A stretch of DNA of 64,000 nucleotides from Priestia megaterium (GCF_009497655.1 NZ_CP023317.1:4245501-4309500); one strand, 5' to 3'. Positions 16,833 to 25,624 are shown, counted from the stretch's first letter. Program-made: numbers and translations. The notes: generated by a model not told the origin, from the sequence alone.

Positions 16833-18353
16833 TTAATTTTCTAGCTGTTGCTTCAGCTTTTCATATTTTTTACTTTGTGGTTCAAGCGCAATTGCTTTGT
16901 CGATATTTTGTGTGGCCGCTGAAATATCGTTCAGTTTTATATTCACCAAAGCTAAATAGTAATACGCCTCATGAAAAGTTGAATCATACTTTACAGCCTG
17001 ATTCAATTGCTGTTTAGCTTCTTTATAATTTTCAAGATAAAGTTCTGCGCTAGCACTGATAAAATATATGTCACTATTGCTTGTCCCTTTTTCAATAAAA
17101 AGCTTGATGGCGTCTTTTGCTTCTTCATACTGCTTCTGCTGAAGATACGTAGCCGCTACGCTGAGTGCATATGGCTCATCTTGATAAACAGAACGCTCAT
17201 GATATCCATAAAAAAGCAGACTTCCTACTAATAAAAGCGTGCAAATGAAAGCCGGAATCTGAATATACAGCTTTTTTTGTTTCGGTAAACTGACGATGCT
17301 TGCAGCTAAAAATCCGCCAACCAAACCGCCAATATGCCCTGCATTATCGACGTTCGGCGCAACAAATCCAAAAATCAAGTTAATCACAATGATGACAATG
17401 AAACTCGATCCCATTGTTCGAAAAAAGAAGCGTGGATTTGTTCTTGCTAAAAACAGTAAAGCTCCAAAGCAACCGAAAATGGCCCCTGAGGCTCCTGCGG
17501 AAATAGACGTATTCCATATAAAACTTCCTAGAGATCCTGCAAACCCGGCAAATATATAAATAAAGACAAAACGCCCGCTGCCATATATCCTCTCTACAAG
17601 CGTTCCTAAATAATACAGGGCTACACTATTCATAAGCAAATGCAGAAGTCCTATATGCAAAATTATAGGTGTAAAAAAACGCCACCATTCGCCTTCTATA
17701 ATTAAGGGGTTATATTTAGCTCCGTATTGAATCAGAGTGAGCGTATTTTGCGTACTGCTTTTCCACTCCAGAAATAGAAACATTAAGATTTGCATCGCTA
17801 AAAATATATATGTAAAAATAGGCTTTCCGTATCCAGCTATTTGCTGTTCTTCGCTTTGTTTTTTCTGCACAAAAAGCACAATTTTATGTTTCCACTGTTC
17901 TATCCGCTGAGCTTCTTCTTCGGAAGAGAAATTGTCTGCGCTTTCTAATGTAAGACCCAGCCGTTCGAATAGAGGTTCATAAGCGCTTGCTTTCTCTGCC
18001 GTTAGTTGTTCAACATAACTATTCACTTTAGAGGGACTCGGCGCACTTTCTAAGGACTGCTCTGTATAAAAAGGATCAAAATCAGCAAAGTAAATTGTGT
18101 TAAGAGTAAGCGTTGATTTACCGCTCTGCTTTCGCACATTCTCAGCTCTTTGTAATGCATACAGTACATCTTTTTGCTGCTCAACGACTGATTTGAAATT
18201 ACGGCGGACTATGCGGATTATTGACTTATCTTTGCGATAGTGAGATTGAAACCATAGCTCTGAAGCATCAGCTTTCATCGAAATCAGCTCATATGAAGAA
18301 TGGCCAAGCAATTGCTGTGCCACCTGCAAATAATAAAAATCTTGCCTAGACAA
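16833..18353 (-). CDS. gluP: Rhomboid intramembrane serine protease GluP with TPR tail
   Basis: 506 residues (B. subtilis GluP/YqgP 507). Three parts: a soluble N-terminal domain (1-175), a rhomboid core with about seven membrane helices (about 178-390), and a C-terminal TPR region (about 390-500). Catalytic residues are Ser289 in SAGASGAIFG and His340 in DNAGHIGGLVGG; the ALYYLGTLVERIYG and HLLMNS motifs of rhomboids are present. In B. subtilis it cleaves the Mg transporter MgtE with FtsH and was linked to cell division and glucose export. ATG-type start with GAGGTGA upstream. The usual yqgQ-glcK neighbours are kept. Confidence 0.94.
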   Translation of the reverse strand: MSRQDFYYLQVAQQLLGHSSYELISMKADASELWFQSHYRKDKSIIRIVRRNFKSVVEQQKDVLYALQRAENVRKQSGKSTLTLNTIYFADFDPFYTEQSLESAPSPSKVNSYVEQLTAEKASAYEPLFERLGLTLESADNFSSEEEAQRIEQWKHKIVLFVQKKQSEEQQIAGYGKPIFTYIFLAMQILMFLFLEWKSSTQNTLTLIQYGAKYNPLIIEGEWWRFFTPIILHIGLLHLLMNSVALYYLGTLVERIYGSGRFVFIYIFAGFAGSLGSFIWNTSISAGASGAIFGCFGALLFLARTNPRFFFRTMGSSFIVIIVINLIFGFVAPNVDNAGHIGGLVGGFLAASIVSLPKQKKLYIQIPAFICTLLLVGSLLFYGYHERSVYQDEPYALSVAATYLQQKQYEEAKDAIKLFIEKGTSNSDIYFISASAELYLENYKEAKQQLNQAVKYDSTFHEAYYYLALVNIKLNDISAATQNIDKAIALEPQSKKYEKLKQQLEN

Positions 18354-18437
18354 ATAGTCACCTCCTCACACTCTCTATATGTAAAGATGGCAGAAAGCCA
18401 GGAAAAAAGCAACGATTTTCCCTTTTTCTTTTTCTAC

Positions 18438-18474
18438 GAAAAAACACCTTACATGTCTGTAAGGTGTTTTTTAT
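18438..18474. terminator. Terminator upstream of gluP
   Basis: AAAACACCTTAC and GTAAGGTGTTTT arms with a short loop and T-run; ends transcription of the 60-residue gene that follows on the - strand. Confidence 0.8.
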
Positions 18475-18487
18475 GTATCTTTCGCTC

Positions 18488-18670
18488 TTAGCGGAAGACC
18501 TGCTTCATTAAACGATCCCGAACAAACGGCAAATTAAAAAATGAACGAACAGCTAGACTGCGGATAAATGAATTTCCAAACAGCGAATTTAAAACACGGT
18601 ATCTCATTTGGTAGCCCAGCGTTCCAACAACTAAAAGCGTAAGTACTAATACAATATGTCTCATTTTCAA
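18488..18670 (-). CDS. Small membrane-anchored protein of unknown function
   Basis: 60 residues: one N-terminal membrane helix (about 5-20, IVLVLTLLVVGTLGYQM) followed by a basic tail with repeated Arg/Phe/Leu (SLAVRSFFNLPFVRDRLMKQVFR). The ATG has AAGGAGG upstream, and a terminator follows 15 bases after the stop, which supports a real gene. The position, between gluP and the folate cycloligase gene, equals that of a small yqg gene in B. subtilis (possibly yqgO), but I cannot confirm the homology by eye. Confidence 0.68.
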   Translation of the reverse strand: MKMRHIVLVLTLLVVGTLGYQMRYRVLNSLFGNSFIRSLAVRSFFNLPFVRDRLMKQVFR

Positions 18671-18715
18671 GCCTCCTTACGTTTACTTTGCTCCTATGAC
18701 GAACATTTTATGCTC

Positions 18716-19513
18716 TTATATAGGTAAAAGCAGGATAAGGATTCCGCCTGTAAAAGCAGCAAGCAAAATAGCGGCAAGATTCACAACATCATTGTTAAAG
18801 AACGTTATTCCTTTTTCTTTTACGGTTGGCTTGCCGCAATGATCTTTCCGTTCCGTTTCAATACCGCAGCTTTGACAGCGAAAGCGAACTTGCACACTTG
18901 CTCCAAGAAGAGTGTCTATAGCGTTTCCAATAAAACCAAAGCACCCAACTAGCAATATACTACTCAGCGATACGGATGGAAAAGCAAAATAACAAGCGGC
19001 AGCAATAAGAAAAGTTCCGGCTGCTCCGGCTGCTGTACCTAAAAGTGAAACGGCTCCTGAAGTACCCGCTTCTACTCTCTTTAACGTCCAAATGTAAAAC
19101 GGCGGCTTCTTACTAAGAGACCCTATTTCAGATGCCCATGTGTCAGCATTAGCAGCTGAGATACTAATCATAAACATCCACATGTAAACAGGCAAAGCTG
19201 TTGCAGCATATAACAAACCGCAAGCAGCAGCTACACCTCCATTAGCAAGGACTTGAATGTAATCTCGCCTGTCGTGCTTCTCTAGCTTTTCTTCTAATGC
19301 GCGTTTTTTTTCTTTTTTATACTTACTACACAACGTAGAAGTGCTAAAAAATAAGAGTAAGAGTAAAAAACCTTGAAGCGAAAAACCGATATAAACGCTC
19401 GCTCCTACGATGAAAGACATGCAGGCTCCCGATACTGTCAGTGCTTTTGCTATGTAGCCCGCTCCTGCCATGAGTAATATCACGATTATCATGACAGCAT
19501 CAAACGGATTCAC
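18716..19513 (-). CDS. DUF92 family integral membrane protein
   Basis: 265 residues with about six or seven membrane helices. DUF92 signature motifs are clear: ISAANADTWASEIG (about 116-129), RVEAGTSGAVSLLGTAAGAAG (about 146-166) and GFIGNAIDTLLGA (about 197-209). A four-Cys-like segment CQSCGIETERKDHC sits in a loop. Plant VTE6, in the same family, is a phytyl-phosphate kinase, so a CTP-dependent prenyl or polyol phosphate kinase role is conceivable but not shown. It overlaps the upstream cycloligase gene by 14 bases, so they are co-translated. I do not recall this gene at the B. subtilis locus. Confidence 0.85.
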   Translation of the reverse strand: MNPFDAVMIIVILLMAGAGYIAKALTVSGACMSFIVGASVYIGFSLQGFLLLLLFFSTSTLCSKYKKEKKRALEEKLEKHDRRDYIQVLANGGVAAACGLLYAATALPVYMWMFMISISAANADTWASEIGSLSKKPPFYIWTLKRVEAGTSGAVSLLGTAAGAAGTFLIAAACYFAFPSVSLSSILLVGCFGFIGNAIDTLLGASVQVRFRCQSCGIETERKDHCGKPTVKEKGITFFNNDVVNLAAILLAAFTGGILILLLPI

Positions 19514-20066
19514 AGCAAATAAGCTCCTTCTCTGTCAAAATATATTCAACGGGAATATCATGAGATTCATATGGAACCTCTGAAACGACTTGACAATCAA
19601 ACGCAAGGCTTAGCTTCTGTCCGGTATAATCTGTTAAATAACGATCGTAATAGCCGCCTCCATAGCCGATACGATATCCATTCTTGCTATATACCACGCC
19701 AGGCACAAGGAGTAAATCAATTGAAGATTTTGAAACGGGAACCGTTTCTTCAACAATTGGTTCGGCTAACCCGTAGTACACTGTTTCAAGCTGTGAAAAA
19801 TTCGTAATCTCGTAGAAAACCATTTGAGATGTTGTGGGGTTGCATTTTGGAACAGCTACTTTCTTTCCATCTTTCCAAGCCCGTTCAATGATGGCTTTCG
19901 TATTAACTTCTTTATTTCTTGAAACCGTAGCTGCAATGACTCTAGCCTCTTTCCATAAACAAGTTTCATACAGTGCATTTGCTATGCTCGTTGAATGTGC
20001 CTCGTGCTGCTCTTCAGAAATTAAATTAAGAACGCGCTTCATCTCTTTGCGCAGATGAGATTTCAT
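19500..20066 (-). CDS. yqgN: 5-formyltetrahydrofolate cyclo-ligase
   Basis: 188 residues (family about 185-200). Converts 5-formyl-THF to 5,10-methenyl-THF with ATP in the cytoplasm, rescuing folate from a storage or inhibitory form. Basic N-terminus KSHLRKEMKRVLN, ATP-binding VAVPKCNP (about 70-77), and the family signature LLLVPGVVYSKNGYRIGYGGGYYDRYL (about 123-149) are present. ATG at 20066 with GGGGGGAA upstream. It lies just after rpmG and, via overlap, before the DUF92 gene. Also fits serine/glycine one-carbon metabolism encoded at gcv. Confidence 0.93.
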   Translation of the reverse strand: MKSHLRKEMKRVLNLISEEQHEAHSTSIANALYETCLWKEARVIAATVSRNKEVNTKAIIERAWKDGKKVAVPKCNPTTSQMVFYEITNFSQLETVYYGLAEPIVEETVPVSKSSIDLLLVPGVVYSKNGYRIGYGGGYYDRYLTDYTGQKLSLAFDCQVVSEVPYESHDIPVEYILTEKELICCESV

Positions 20067-20081
20067 TTTAATTCCCCCCTA

Positions 20082-20116
20082 TAAAAAAAAACAGCAGGAT
20101 TGTACTCCTACTGCTT
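20082..20116 (-). terminator. rpmG terminator
   Basis: Stem AGCAG(TA)GGA / TCCTGCT starting right at the rpmG stop, followed by nine T on the - strand. Confidence 0.7.
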
Positions 20117-20264
20117 ACTTTGTTTCACGATGAAGTGTAACTTTTTTAAGTCTTGGGCTGTATTTTTTTAACTCAAGACGATCTGGGTTATTACGCTTGT
20201 TTTTAGTTGTAATGTAATTACGGTCACCAGTTTCAGTGCAAGCTAATGTAACGTTTACGCGCAT
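20115..20264 (-). CDS. rpmG: 50S ribosomal protein L33
   Basis: 49 residues from ATG 20262-20264 to TAA 20115-20117; shorter than 60 codons. The sequence [22 protein letters not shown] and the ending [11 protein letters not shown] identify L33. Only Cys9 is present: the second cysteine of the usual CxxC is Thr (CTET) and the C-terminal pair is replaced (SPRL). This is therefore the zinc-independent form. GGAGGG is about eight bases before the ATG. Located upstream of the folate cycloligase gene as in B. subtilis. Confidence 0.95.
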   Translation of the reverse strand: MRVNVTLACTETGDRNYITTKNKRNNPDRLELKKYSPRLKKVTLHRETK

Positions 20265-20506
20265 CTATTTTCCCTCCAAACATTATAAACATAAATCAGA
20301 CTTTAATATAATATCATTTTTCGAAAGGAAATGCCAGTCTGTTTTTTTGAAGAAAGTCATTTAATTTCATTTCTTCACTTTTTCTTTCCTCTTAGAGTCC
20401 TGAGCTCCTTCTCTGCTACGCCTTATACATAGATGAAGTTTCTTAAAATAGGCGGAACTCTTTTTATGAGAGGCGTACTTCCTTTCTTTTAAATAAAATC
20501 CATTAT

Positions 20507-22786
20507 TTACACTCTTTGATATTCTTGTATTTTTTCTACAAAATATGCCGACAGCTTCTTGGCAGTCTGAGTGTTTAACGCCTCTGAATAAATATTTAAT
20601 ACAGGCAAGTGACCATCGGGCAAAATAAGCGTCCATTCATGAGGATCATGGTAAATTTTTAAACCATCAATGACATACACTTGTTTACCGATTGCTTCTT
20701 CTAATAACTTCTTCATCACTTGTTCTTGAATTTCTAGCGGACATGAAATATAGCGCCAGTTCATATAAGCGTGGGGGACATATTGAATCATTTCAGAAAT
20801 TTTCCGCTGCTGCACCATAATTAATTCGATCAGCTGACATAAAGCGTACATGGCATCTAACTGAAATTGAACAGGCCCCAAAAGACTAAGCAAATCACGT
20901 TTTTTTGCTTTTGTCCTCATAAATGATTGATTGAGAGATTGAGCAAATGTTTCTAATGTGGATGAATAGTGTATAGGAATAGGAACGAATGCTACTTTTT
21001 TTGTCATGTATACGCTATAAATATAAAGCGACATAATTTCTGAGTCATTTACGCTGCAGCCTTTTTCATCATATAGAGCAAATGTTTCTCCATCTTCTTT
21101 AATCTGAATACAAAAAGACAGCTTATTTCGTTTAATTATTCGTTTGGTTTCTTCTGTTTTCTCCCACTTGTTTAAAAATAACACATGGATACGAAGACGC
21201 TTACATAATAATTCGACAACTTCCTGTATAAACGGTGAACAAATCACACCAATCCGCGTACTGTCTTCTAATAAAATATGCTGATTAATTGATTTTACTA
21301 AAGCATCACAATATTCTTCCTTGATATTTCCTATGCTTGTTTCTTTAAGTGAAACAGAAGTCGTTATGTTTGCTTTTTTAGCTTGAAGATACATCCGCTC
21401 AATCTTTTTTTCAATAAGCTGATTAACTAATTGTCCTTTATTATCATATATTTCTAAAAATAGACCGCTGTTTTTGCTATCCACACCAATATAAATACCA
21501 ATGCTCGCTTGTGAAGTCATCATGTAATATCGAAATACCGGAAGAGCTTCTTTTTTAATATCATACACAGCTGAATGATTACTCCGTAAAAAAGAAAAGC
21601 ATTCTTTGCGAAGTTGAGTGGCTTCTCCTTCATCATCGCTTGCTAGACAGAACGATCCTTGATGTTTGCATACAAGTAATAACGCATTGTATAGTCTTTC
21701 TCGATCAACAGATGAATGTACATACAGGCGACCGTTTTTGAAGATAGAAACATCTGGTTTTACAGAAAGGTGAGGTAGCACTTGATTTTCAGCTACTGTA
21801 TCTTGGACATACGTAGTCATCGCTTGAACATTTACATACGGACCTATCGTAGCGTTGTATAAAAACGATTCTGCCCCCACCGTTACGTTTTGAAGCAAAA
21901 TCGTTTTATCGATTGCAGCATGTGCTTCTATGATACTATTGGTTCCGATAATCGTGTAAGGACCAATTGAAGCACCTTTTCTAATCACCACATTTTCTCC
22001 TACGTAAACCGGATCGTAAACAGTCACCCCTTCTTCTATAAGCGCGGCATCTGAGACAATACTTTCCTGTCTATCGCCAAACCACTTGCTCCACAGATCA
22101 TAGTGTGCTTGACGATAATGGTGGATTTGCCCAATATCAATCCAATAATCCTCTGTTACAAAACTGCACACAGTATGATTATATTCCAAAAGAAGCGGGA
22201 TAATGTCAAAGCTAAAATCTGTAGGACCATAAGAATTCACGTAATCAAGAACGGATTTTTTGATCACATACACTCCCGTATTAATCAATCGGCTATTGGC
22301 CTGTTCGTAGGTCGGTTTCTCTACAAATCCCGTGACTCGATTCCCTTCATCTATCGTCACCACTCCATAACCCCGCACGTCGTTTACTTCTTTTGTAACA
22401 ATAGTCATTTCGCTTTTTTGTTCATAATGAAAATGAATAACGTCTTGAAGATTAATTTCTGTTAAGGCATCTCCACTAATAATAATACAGTCTTCCTCAA
22501 TAAAGGCCTCTGCTCGCTTAATTCCGCCCGCTGTTCCAAGAGGCTCTTTTTCGATAAAATAAGTAAGCGTCACTCCCCACTGAGAGCCATCCCCAAAGTA
22601 TTCAATAATTTGTTCATGCCTATACTGCAGCGTAATCCCAATCTCTGTAATTCCATGTTTCTTAAGCAGTTCAATGCTATATTCCATCACAGGTTTATCG
22701 TAAAGCGGCAGCATAGGCTTTGGAATCGTGTAGGTCAAGGGCTGCAGTCTTGTTCCTTTACCGCCAGCAAGTATAATGGCTTTCAA
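20507..22786 (-). CDS. Sugar nucleotidyltransferase / left-handed beta-helix / phosphohexomutase-like fusion
   Basis: 759 residues. Residues 1-230 are a nucleotidyltransferase with GGKGTRLQPLT (8-18), the metal/sugar Asp in IISGDALTE, and VEKP; likely mannose-1-phosphate guanylyltransferase or glucose-1-phosphate thymidylyl/uridylyl-type. Residues about 250-370 are hexapeptide repeats (VYVGENVVIRKGASIGPYTIIG). Residues about 375-759 resemble a phosphomannomutase (IGIYIGVDSKNSGLFLEIYDNKG), but no phosphoserine SHNP loop or DGDGDR metal loop is visible, so that part may be non-catalytic. Similar fusions are known in cyanobacteria and Firmicutes. It overlaps the glycosyltransferase gene by 4 bases. 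Substrate unknown. No obvious terminator follows. Confidence 0.85.
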   Translation of the reverse strand: MKAIILAGGKGTRLQPLTYTIPKPMLPLYDKPVMEYSIELLKKHGITEIGITLQYRHEQIIEYFGDGSQWGVTLTYFIEKEPLGTAGGIKRAEAFIEEDCIIISGDALTEINLQDVIHFHYEQKSEMTIVTKEVNDVRGYGVVTIDEGNRVTGFVEKPTYEQANSRLINTGVYVIKKSVLDYVNSYGPTDFSFDIIPLLLEYNHTVCSFVTEDYWIDIGQIHHYRQAHYDLWSKWFGDRQESIVSDAALIEEGVTVYDPVYVGENVVIRKGASIGPYTIIGTNSIIEAHAAIDKTILLQNVTVGAESFLYNATIGPYVNVQAMTTYVQDTVAENQVLPHLSVKPDVSIFKNGRLYVHSSVDRERLYNALLLVCKHQGSFCLASDDEGEATQLRKECFSFLRSNHSAVYDIKKEALPVFRYYMMTSQASIGIYIGVDSKNSGLFLEIYDNKGQLVNQLIEKKIERMYLQAKKANITTSVSLKETSIGNIKEEYCDALVKSINQHILLEDSTRIGVICSPFIQEVVELLCKRLRIHVLFLNKWEKTEETKRIIKRNKLSFCIQIKEDGETFALYDEKGCSVNDSEIMSLYIYSVYMTKKVAFVPIPIHYSSTLETFAQSLNQSFMRTKAKKRDLLSLLGPVQFQLDAMYALCQLIELIMVQQRKISEMIQYVPHAYMNWRYISCPLEIQEQVMKKLLEEAIGKQVYVIDGLKIYHDPHEWTLILPDGHLPVLNIYSEALNTQTAKKLSAYFVEKIQEYQRV

Positions 22787-25101
22787 TTTTTTGCCTCCCT
22801 CCTTTTTTTATCCTGGCAAATGTGATGTTGAAACAGCTTACTTGTATCGATAGCGATTTTCTCCCAGCTAAACATCGTTGTTGCTTTTCTATACCCATTT
22901 TCGCTGATTTTCGCAGCTATTTTTTCATTTTTTAACAAAAATTCAATACAGTTGATTAATTCGAGCGTATCTCCTCTGGCAAACGTCAGGCCCGTGTCGA
23001 AATGTGAAACAATATCGCTTAGACCTCCTGTATCGGCAACGATGGTTGGCTTCTTGGCTACCATCCCCTCTAAAGCCACAATTCCAAAAGGTTCATATAG
23101 ACTTGGAAAAACAACCATTTTGCAAGCTTGAAGAAGTTGATTTCGTTCGTTATCGGTAATGTATCCAATAAAATACACGTATTTGTCTAATTGCTTTTCA
23201 CTTACCTGTGTTCGAAATTCATGAAGTAAAGGCCCTTTTCCCGCCACAACAAATTGAACATCTATTTGTTTTTTCTTAAATAGTTCCGCTGCTTCAATAA
23301 ATAGCTGAAATCCTTTTTCATATACAATTCGTCCAATTGAAAAAATAATAGGGGCCTTTCTAAAATTATATTTCTTTTGTAAACTTTCTTTTAACCGTTC
23401 ATTTACTGCGTCGACTACCAGCTGCTTGTCAATTCCATTTGGAAATATAGCAATTTTATCCTGTTCTACGTGAAATAAAGTGATTAATTCTTTCTTCATA
23501 TAGTCGCTGCAGACAATGATTGAGCTTGATTGTCGAATCAGCTCCTCTTCTTGCAAGTGAATTTTCTGCTGCATGTCATTATGAATACCATTATTGCGCC
23601 CATGTTCTGTCGCATGAATGGTCGTAATTAGCGGCCTATCCGTTTTATCTGCTAAACATTTTGCTGCGGATGCAACAAGCCAGTCATGAGCATGAATAAC
23701 GTCAAAAGACAGCTTGTAGCCTAACTGCAGTCCTCTAAGAGCCATAGCCACGTTCAAACTGTTTACCCATGTCAAAAAATCCGGATGATGAGGCTGCAGG
23801 CTTTTAACTCTGTAAACGTGAACACCGTATAAACGTTCATATTCCGGCAGCCCCTCTACATACGTCGTTAATACACTAACGTGATGGCCCGCTCTAGCTA
23901 ACGCTCTGGATAAATCAAATACATGTCGTGCAAGTCCTCCGATAACTAGAGGAGGGAATTCCCATGCAAGCATTAAAATGGAGAGACCGCCTTTATATTG
24001 ATTTACTGATAAAGCCGACGGCTCTATCTCTTTTACAGGGTATAAAAAAGAACTTCCTGAAAGAAAACTGTTTTCACTATCCATCCTTGGATTCTCTTCG
24101 TGACAGAGAAAATCAAACAGCTTTATTTGCCTTTCGTATTCACCTCTGACTTTTTCAAAAGTATAAAGCCAATCGCTGCTACTTAAAAGGAGCCACTGTC
24201 GGTAGATGGCATTCACCACGCTAGGATGTTTAAAATCGATCACACCTAGCATCGCCTCTGACTTCTGTACGGTTGAAATAAACAATTCATTGTTCTCACT
24301 GACAAATTCGGCGCTTTTTGTTGCACCGTAGAGTGCAAGAGTTTCGTTTTGATGAAACTGTATATCCCTCGCGTAATCTAAAGGATATTGAAATGTACCG
24401 CTTGCTGCTTGCATTCGCTGAAAGCCAAGCGTGTCCTTCGCTTTCAAATCCAAAACAGCGCTCGCTTTATTCATTGTTCCTTCCTCAACTTGTTTTCCTT
24501 GCTTAGGATATGGAAACAAGATAATACCAGCAGGGGACTTTTTTAGTTCATCTGTTGATGACTTCACAAAGGTATAGCGCATTTCATGAGATTTCAGGAG
24601 CATATCTACTTGATGAGTATACTCTCCTTGCTGTATAAAAAAACCGACGGGCTTTTTTTCAAAAAACTGTTGAAAAACACGTATTGCTTCTGTAATTTGG
24701 AGATTTAATGTTTGTTCTGTTTTAAGGATGGAAACGAACGCGTTCGTTACGGTAGTAGGAATACATTCCATCATGTCATGCTGAAAGAAATATTTGCAGG
24801 CTGAGAACAAGCTCCCGTCCCACTTTTTTAAAAAAGTGAGTGCTCTCTGATGCTGCCGGCTTGAAAACTGGTGTAAATACTGAGCGTAACGAGTATTAAA
24901 CTCCTCGTCGTTTAATACGTTCAAAAATACACAAGACATCACAGCTGTTGCACCTATCAATTTTTCAGACTCAATTTGATCTAAAAAAGGGATGAATTCG
25001 TTCGTTACTTGTTCAAACAGCGGATACTCACTCTCTGCTTGAAGTACATGTAGCAACGGATAATGCATATAAGTTAAAAGAATACAGTCATCACTATTCA
25101 T
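22783..25101 (-). CDS. GH57-like (DUF1957-type) domain fused to GT4 glycosyltransferase
   Basis: 772 residues. Residues about 372-765 are a GT-B glycosyltransferase of family GT4 (glycogen-synthase-like): LMLAWEFPPLVIGGLARHV at the start, VIHAHDWLVA, FSIGRIVYEKGFQLFIEA, and the EPFGIVALEGM nucleotide-sugar motif. Residues 1-360 look like a degenerate GH57 branching-enzyme fold (LLTYMHYPLLHV, NEFIPFLDQI). The segment PVGFFIQQGEY (about 151-161) aligns with the GFWLPE(C/M)AY nucleophile motif, with Gln in place of the catalytic Glu. So the GH57 part may be a binding or scaffolding domain. Middle gene of an overlapping trio (8 bases with DUF4912 gene, 4 with the nucleotidyltransferase gene). Confidence 0.83.
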   Translation of the reverse strand: MNSDDCILLTYMHYPLLHVLQAESEYPLFEQVTNEFIPFLDQIESEKLIGATAVMSCVFLNVLNDEEFNTRYAQYLHQFSSRQHQRALTFLKKWDGSLFSACKYFFQHDMMECIPTTVTNAFVSILKTEQTLNLQITEAIRVFQQFFEKKPVGFFIQQGEYTHQVDMLLKSHEMRYTFVKSSTDELKKSPAGIILFPYPKQGKQVEEGTMNKASAVLDLKAKDTLGFQRMQAASGTFQYPLDYARDIQFHQNETLALYGATKSAEFVSENNELFISTVQKSEAMLGVIDFKHPSVVNAIYRQWLLLSSSDWLYTFEKVRGEYERQIKLFDFLCHEENPRMDSENSFLSGSSFLYPVKEIEPSALSVNQYKGGLSILMLAWEFPPLVIGGLARHVFDLSRALARAGHHVSVLTTYVEGLPEYERLYGVHVYRVKSLQPHHPDFLTWVNSLNVAMALRGLQLGYKLSFDVIHAHDWLVASAAKCLADKTDRPLITTIHATEHGRNNGIHNDMQQKIHLQEEELIRQSSSIIVCSDYMKKELITLFHVEQDKIAIFPNGIDKQLVVDAVNERLKESLQKKYNFRKAPIIFSIGRIVYEKGFQLFIEAAELFKKKQIDVQFVVAGKGPLLHEFRTQVSEKQLDKYVYFIGYITDNERNQLLQACKMVVFPSLYEPFGIVALEGMVAKKPTIVADTGGLSDIVSHFDTGLTFARGDTLELINCIEFLLKNEKIAAKISENGYRKATTMFSWEKIAIDTSKLFQHHICQDKKRREAKN

Positions 25102-25588
25102 ATTGCTTCTTCACCTGCTCCAAGTCATTTGAATATAAGGAATATGTGCTAAATTCATTTTGAACACCTTGGTGAACTTTTACAGGTTCGTACATCCAGC
25201 TCAACGACTTTACATTCACTTGTTCATGCTGTTCTTTCATCAAATAAACCGGATTCGAACGAAGAAGGGAAAAAAAACTTCCTTCTTTATCTTGAATACC
25301 AATATCTATTACATACGTGCGCTCACTTTCCAAGCTATTCATAAACATGAAGTCTTGCTTAGGAGTAAGACCCTTCATATAATAGCGGTTTGATTCATGG
25401 CCGTTAAAATGAAGGCCTGTTATATCATACGTACACATAGCTAGATTCAATTCTTCCCATCGTGTCGAAAACATACTTTCTACCATGTCTCGAATATGCT
25501 CTGAAAACGACCAGTGAACATAAATACGAGATGAGTCAAGCTGAGTAGCTATACACACATTTAAGTTTTGAATAAGATTAGGAGCCAC
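25094..25588 (-). CDS. DUF4912 family protein
   Basis: 164 residues, soluble, no signal peptide. It matches DUF4912 by eye: the RIYVHWSFSEH segment (about 21-31), LNLAMCTYDITG (about 47-58) and TYVIDIGIQDKEGSFFSLLRSNPVYL (about 91-116). DUF4912 proteins tend to sit beside glycan-synthesis genes, but no function is established. The GTG at 25586-25588 has only a weak ribosome site (GAAGTGAT). It overlaps the next gene by 8 bases, so the trio forms one operon. Direct CGTATAAA repeats lie about 40 bases upstream. Confidence 0.75.
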   Translation of the reverse strand: MAPNLIQNLNVCIATQLDSSRIYVHWSFSEHIRDMVESMFSTRWEELNLAMCTYDITGLHFNGHESNRYYMKGLTPKQDFMFMNSLESERTYVIDIGIQDKEGSFFSLLRSNPVYLMKEQHEQVNVKSLSWMYEPVKVHQGVQNEFSTYSLYSNDLEQVKKQYE

Positions 25589-25624
25589 TGTTTTATCACT
25601 TCGTTTCTTAGATTGTTTTTTCTA

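Noticed and set aside
20367-20636. 89-codon - strand frame overlapping the end of the nucleotidyltransferase gene
   Set aside because: Mostly the shifted frame of the larger gene plus intergenic DNA; no ribosome site.
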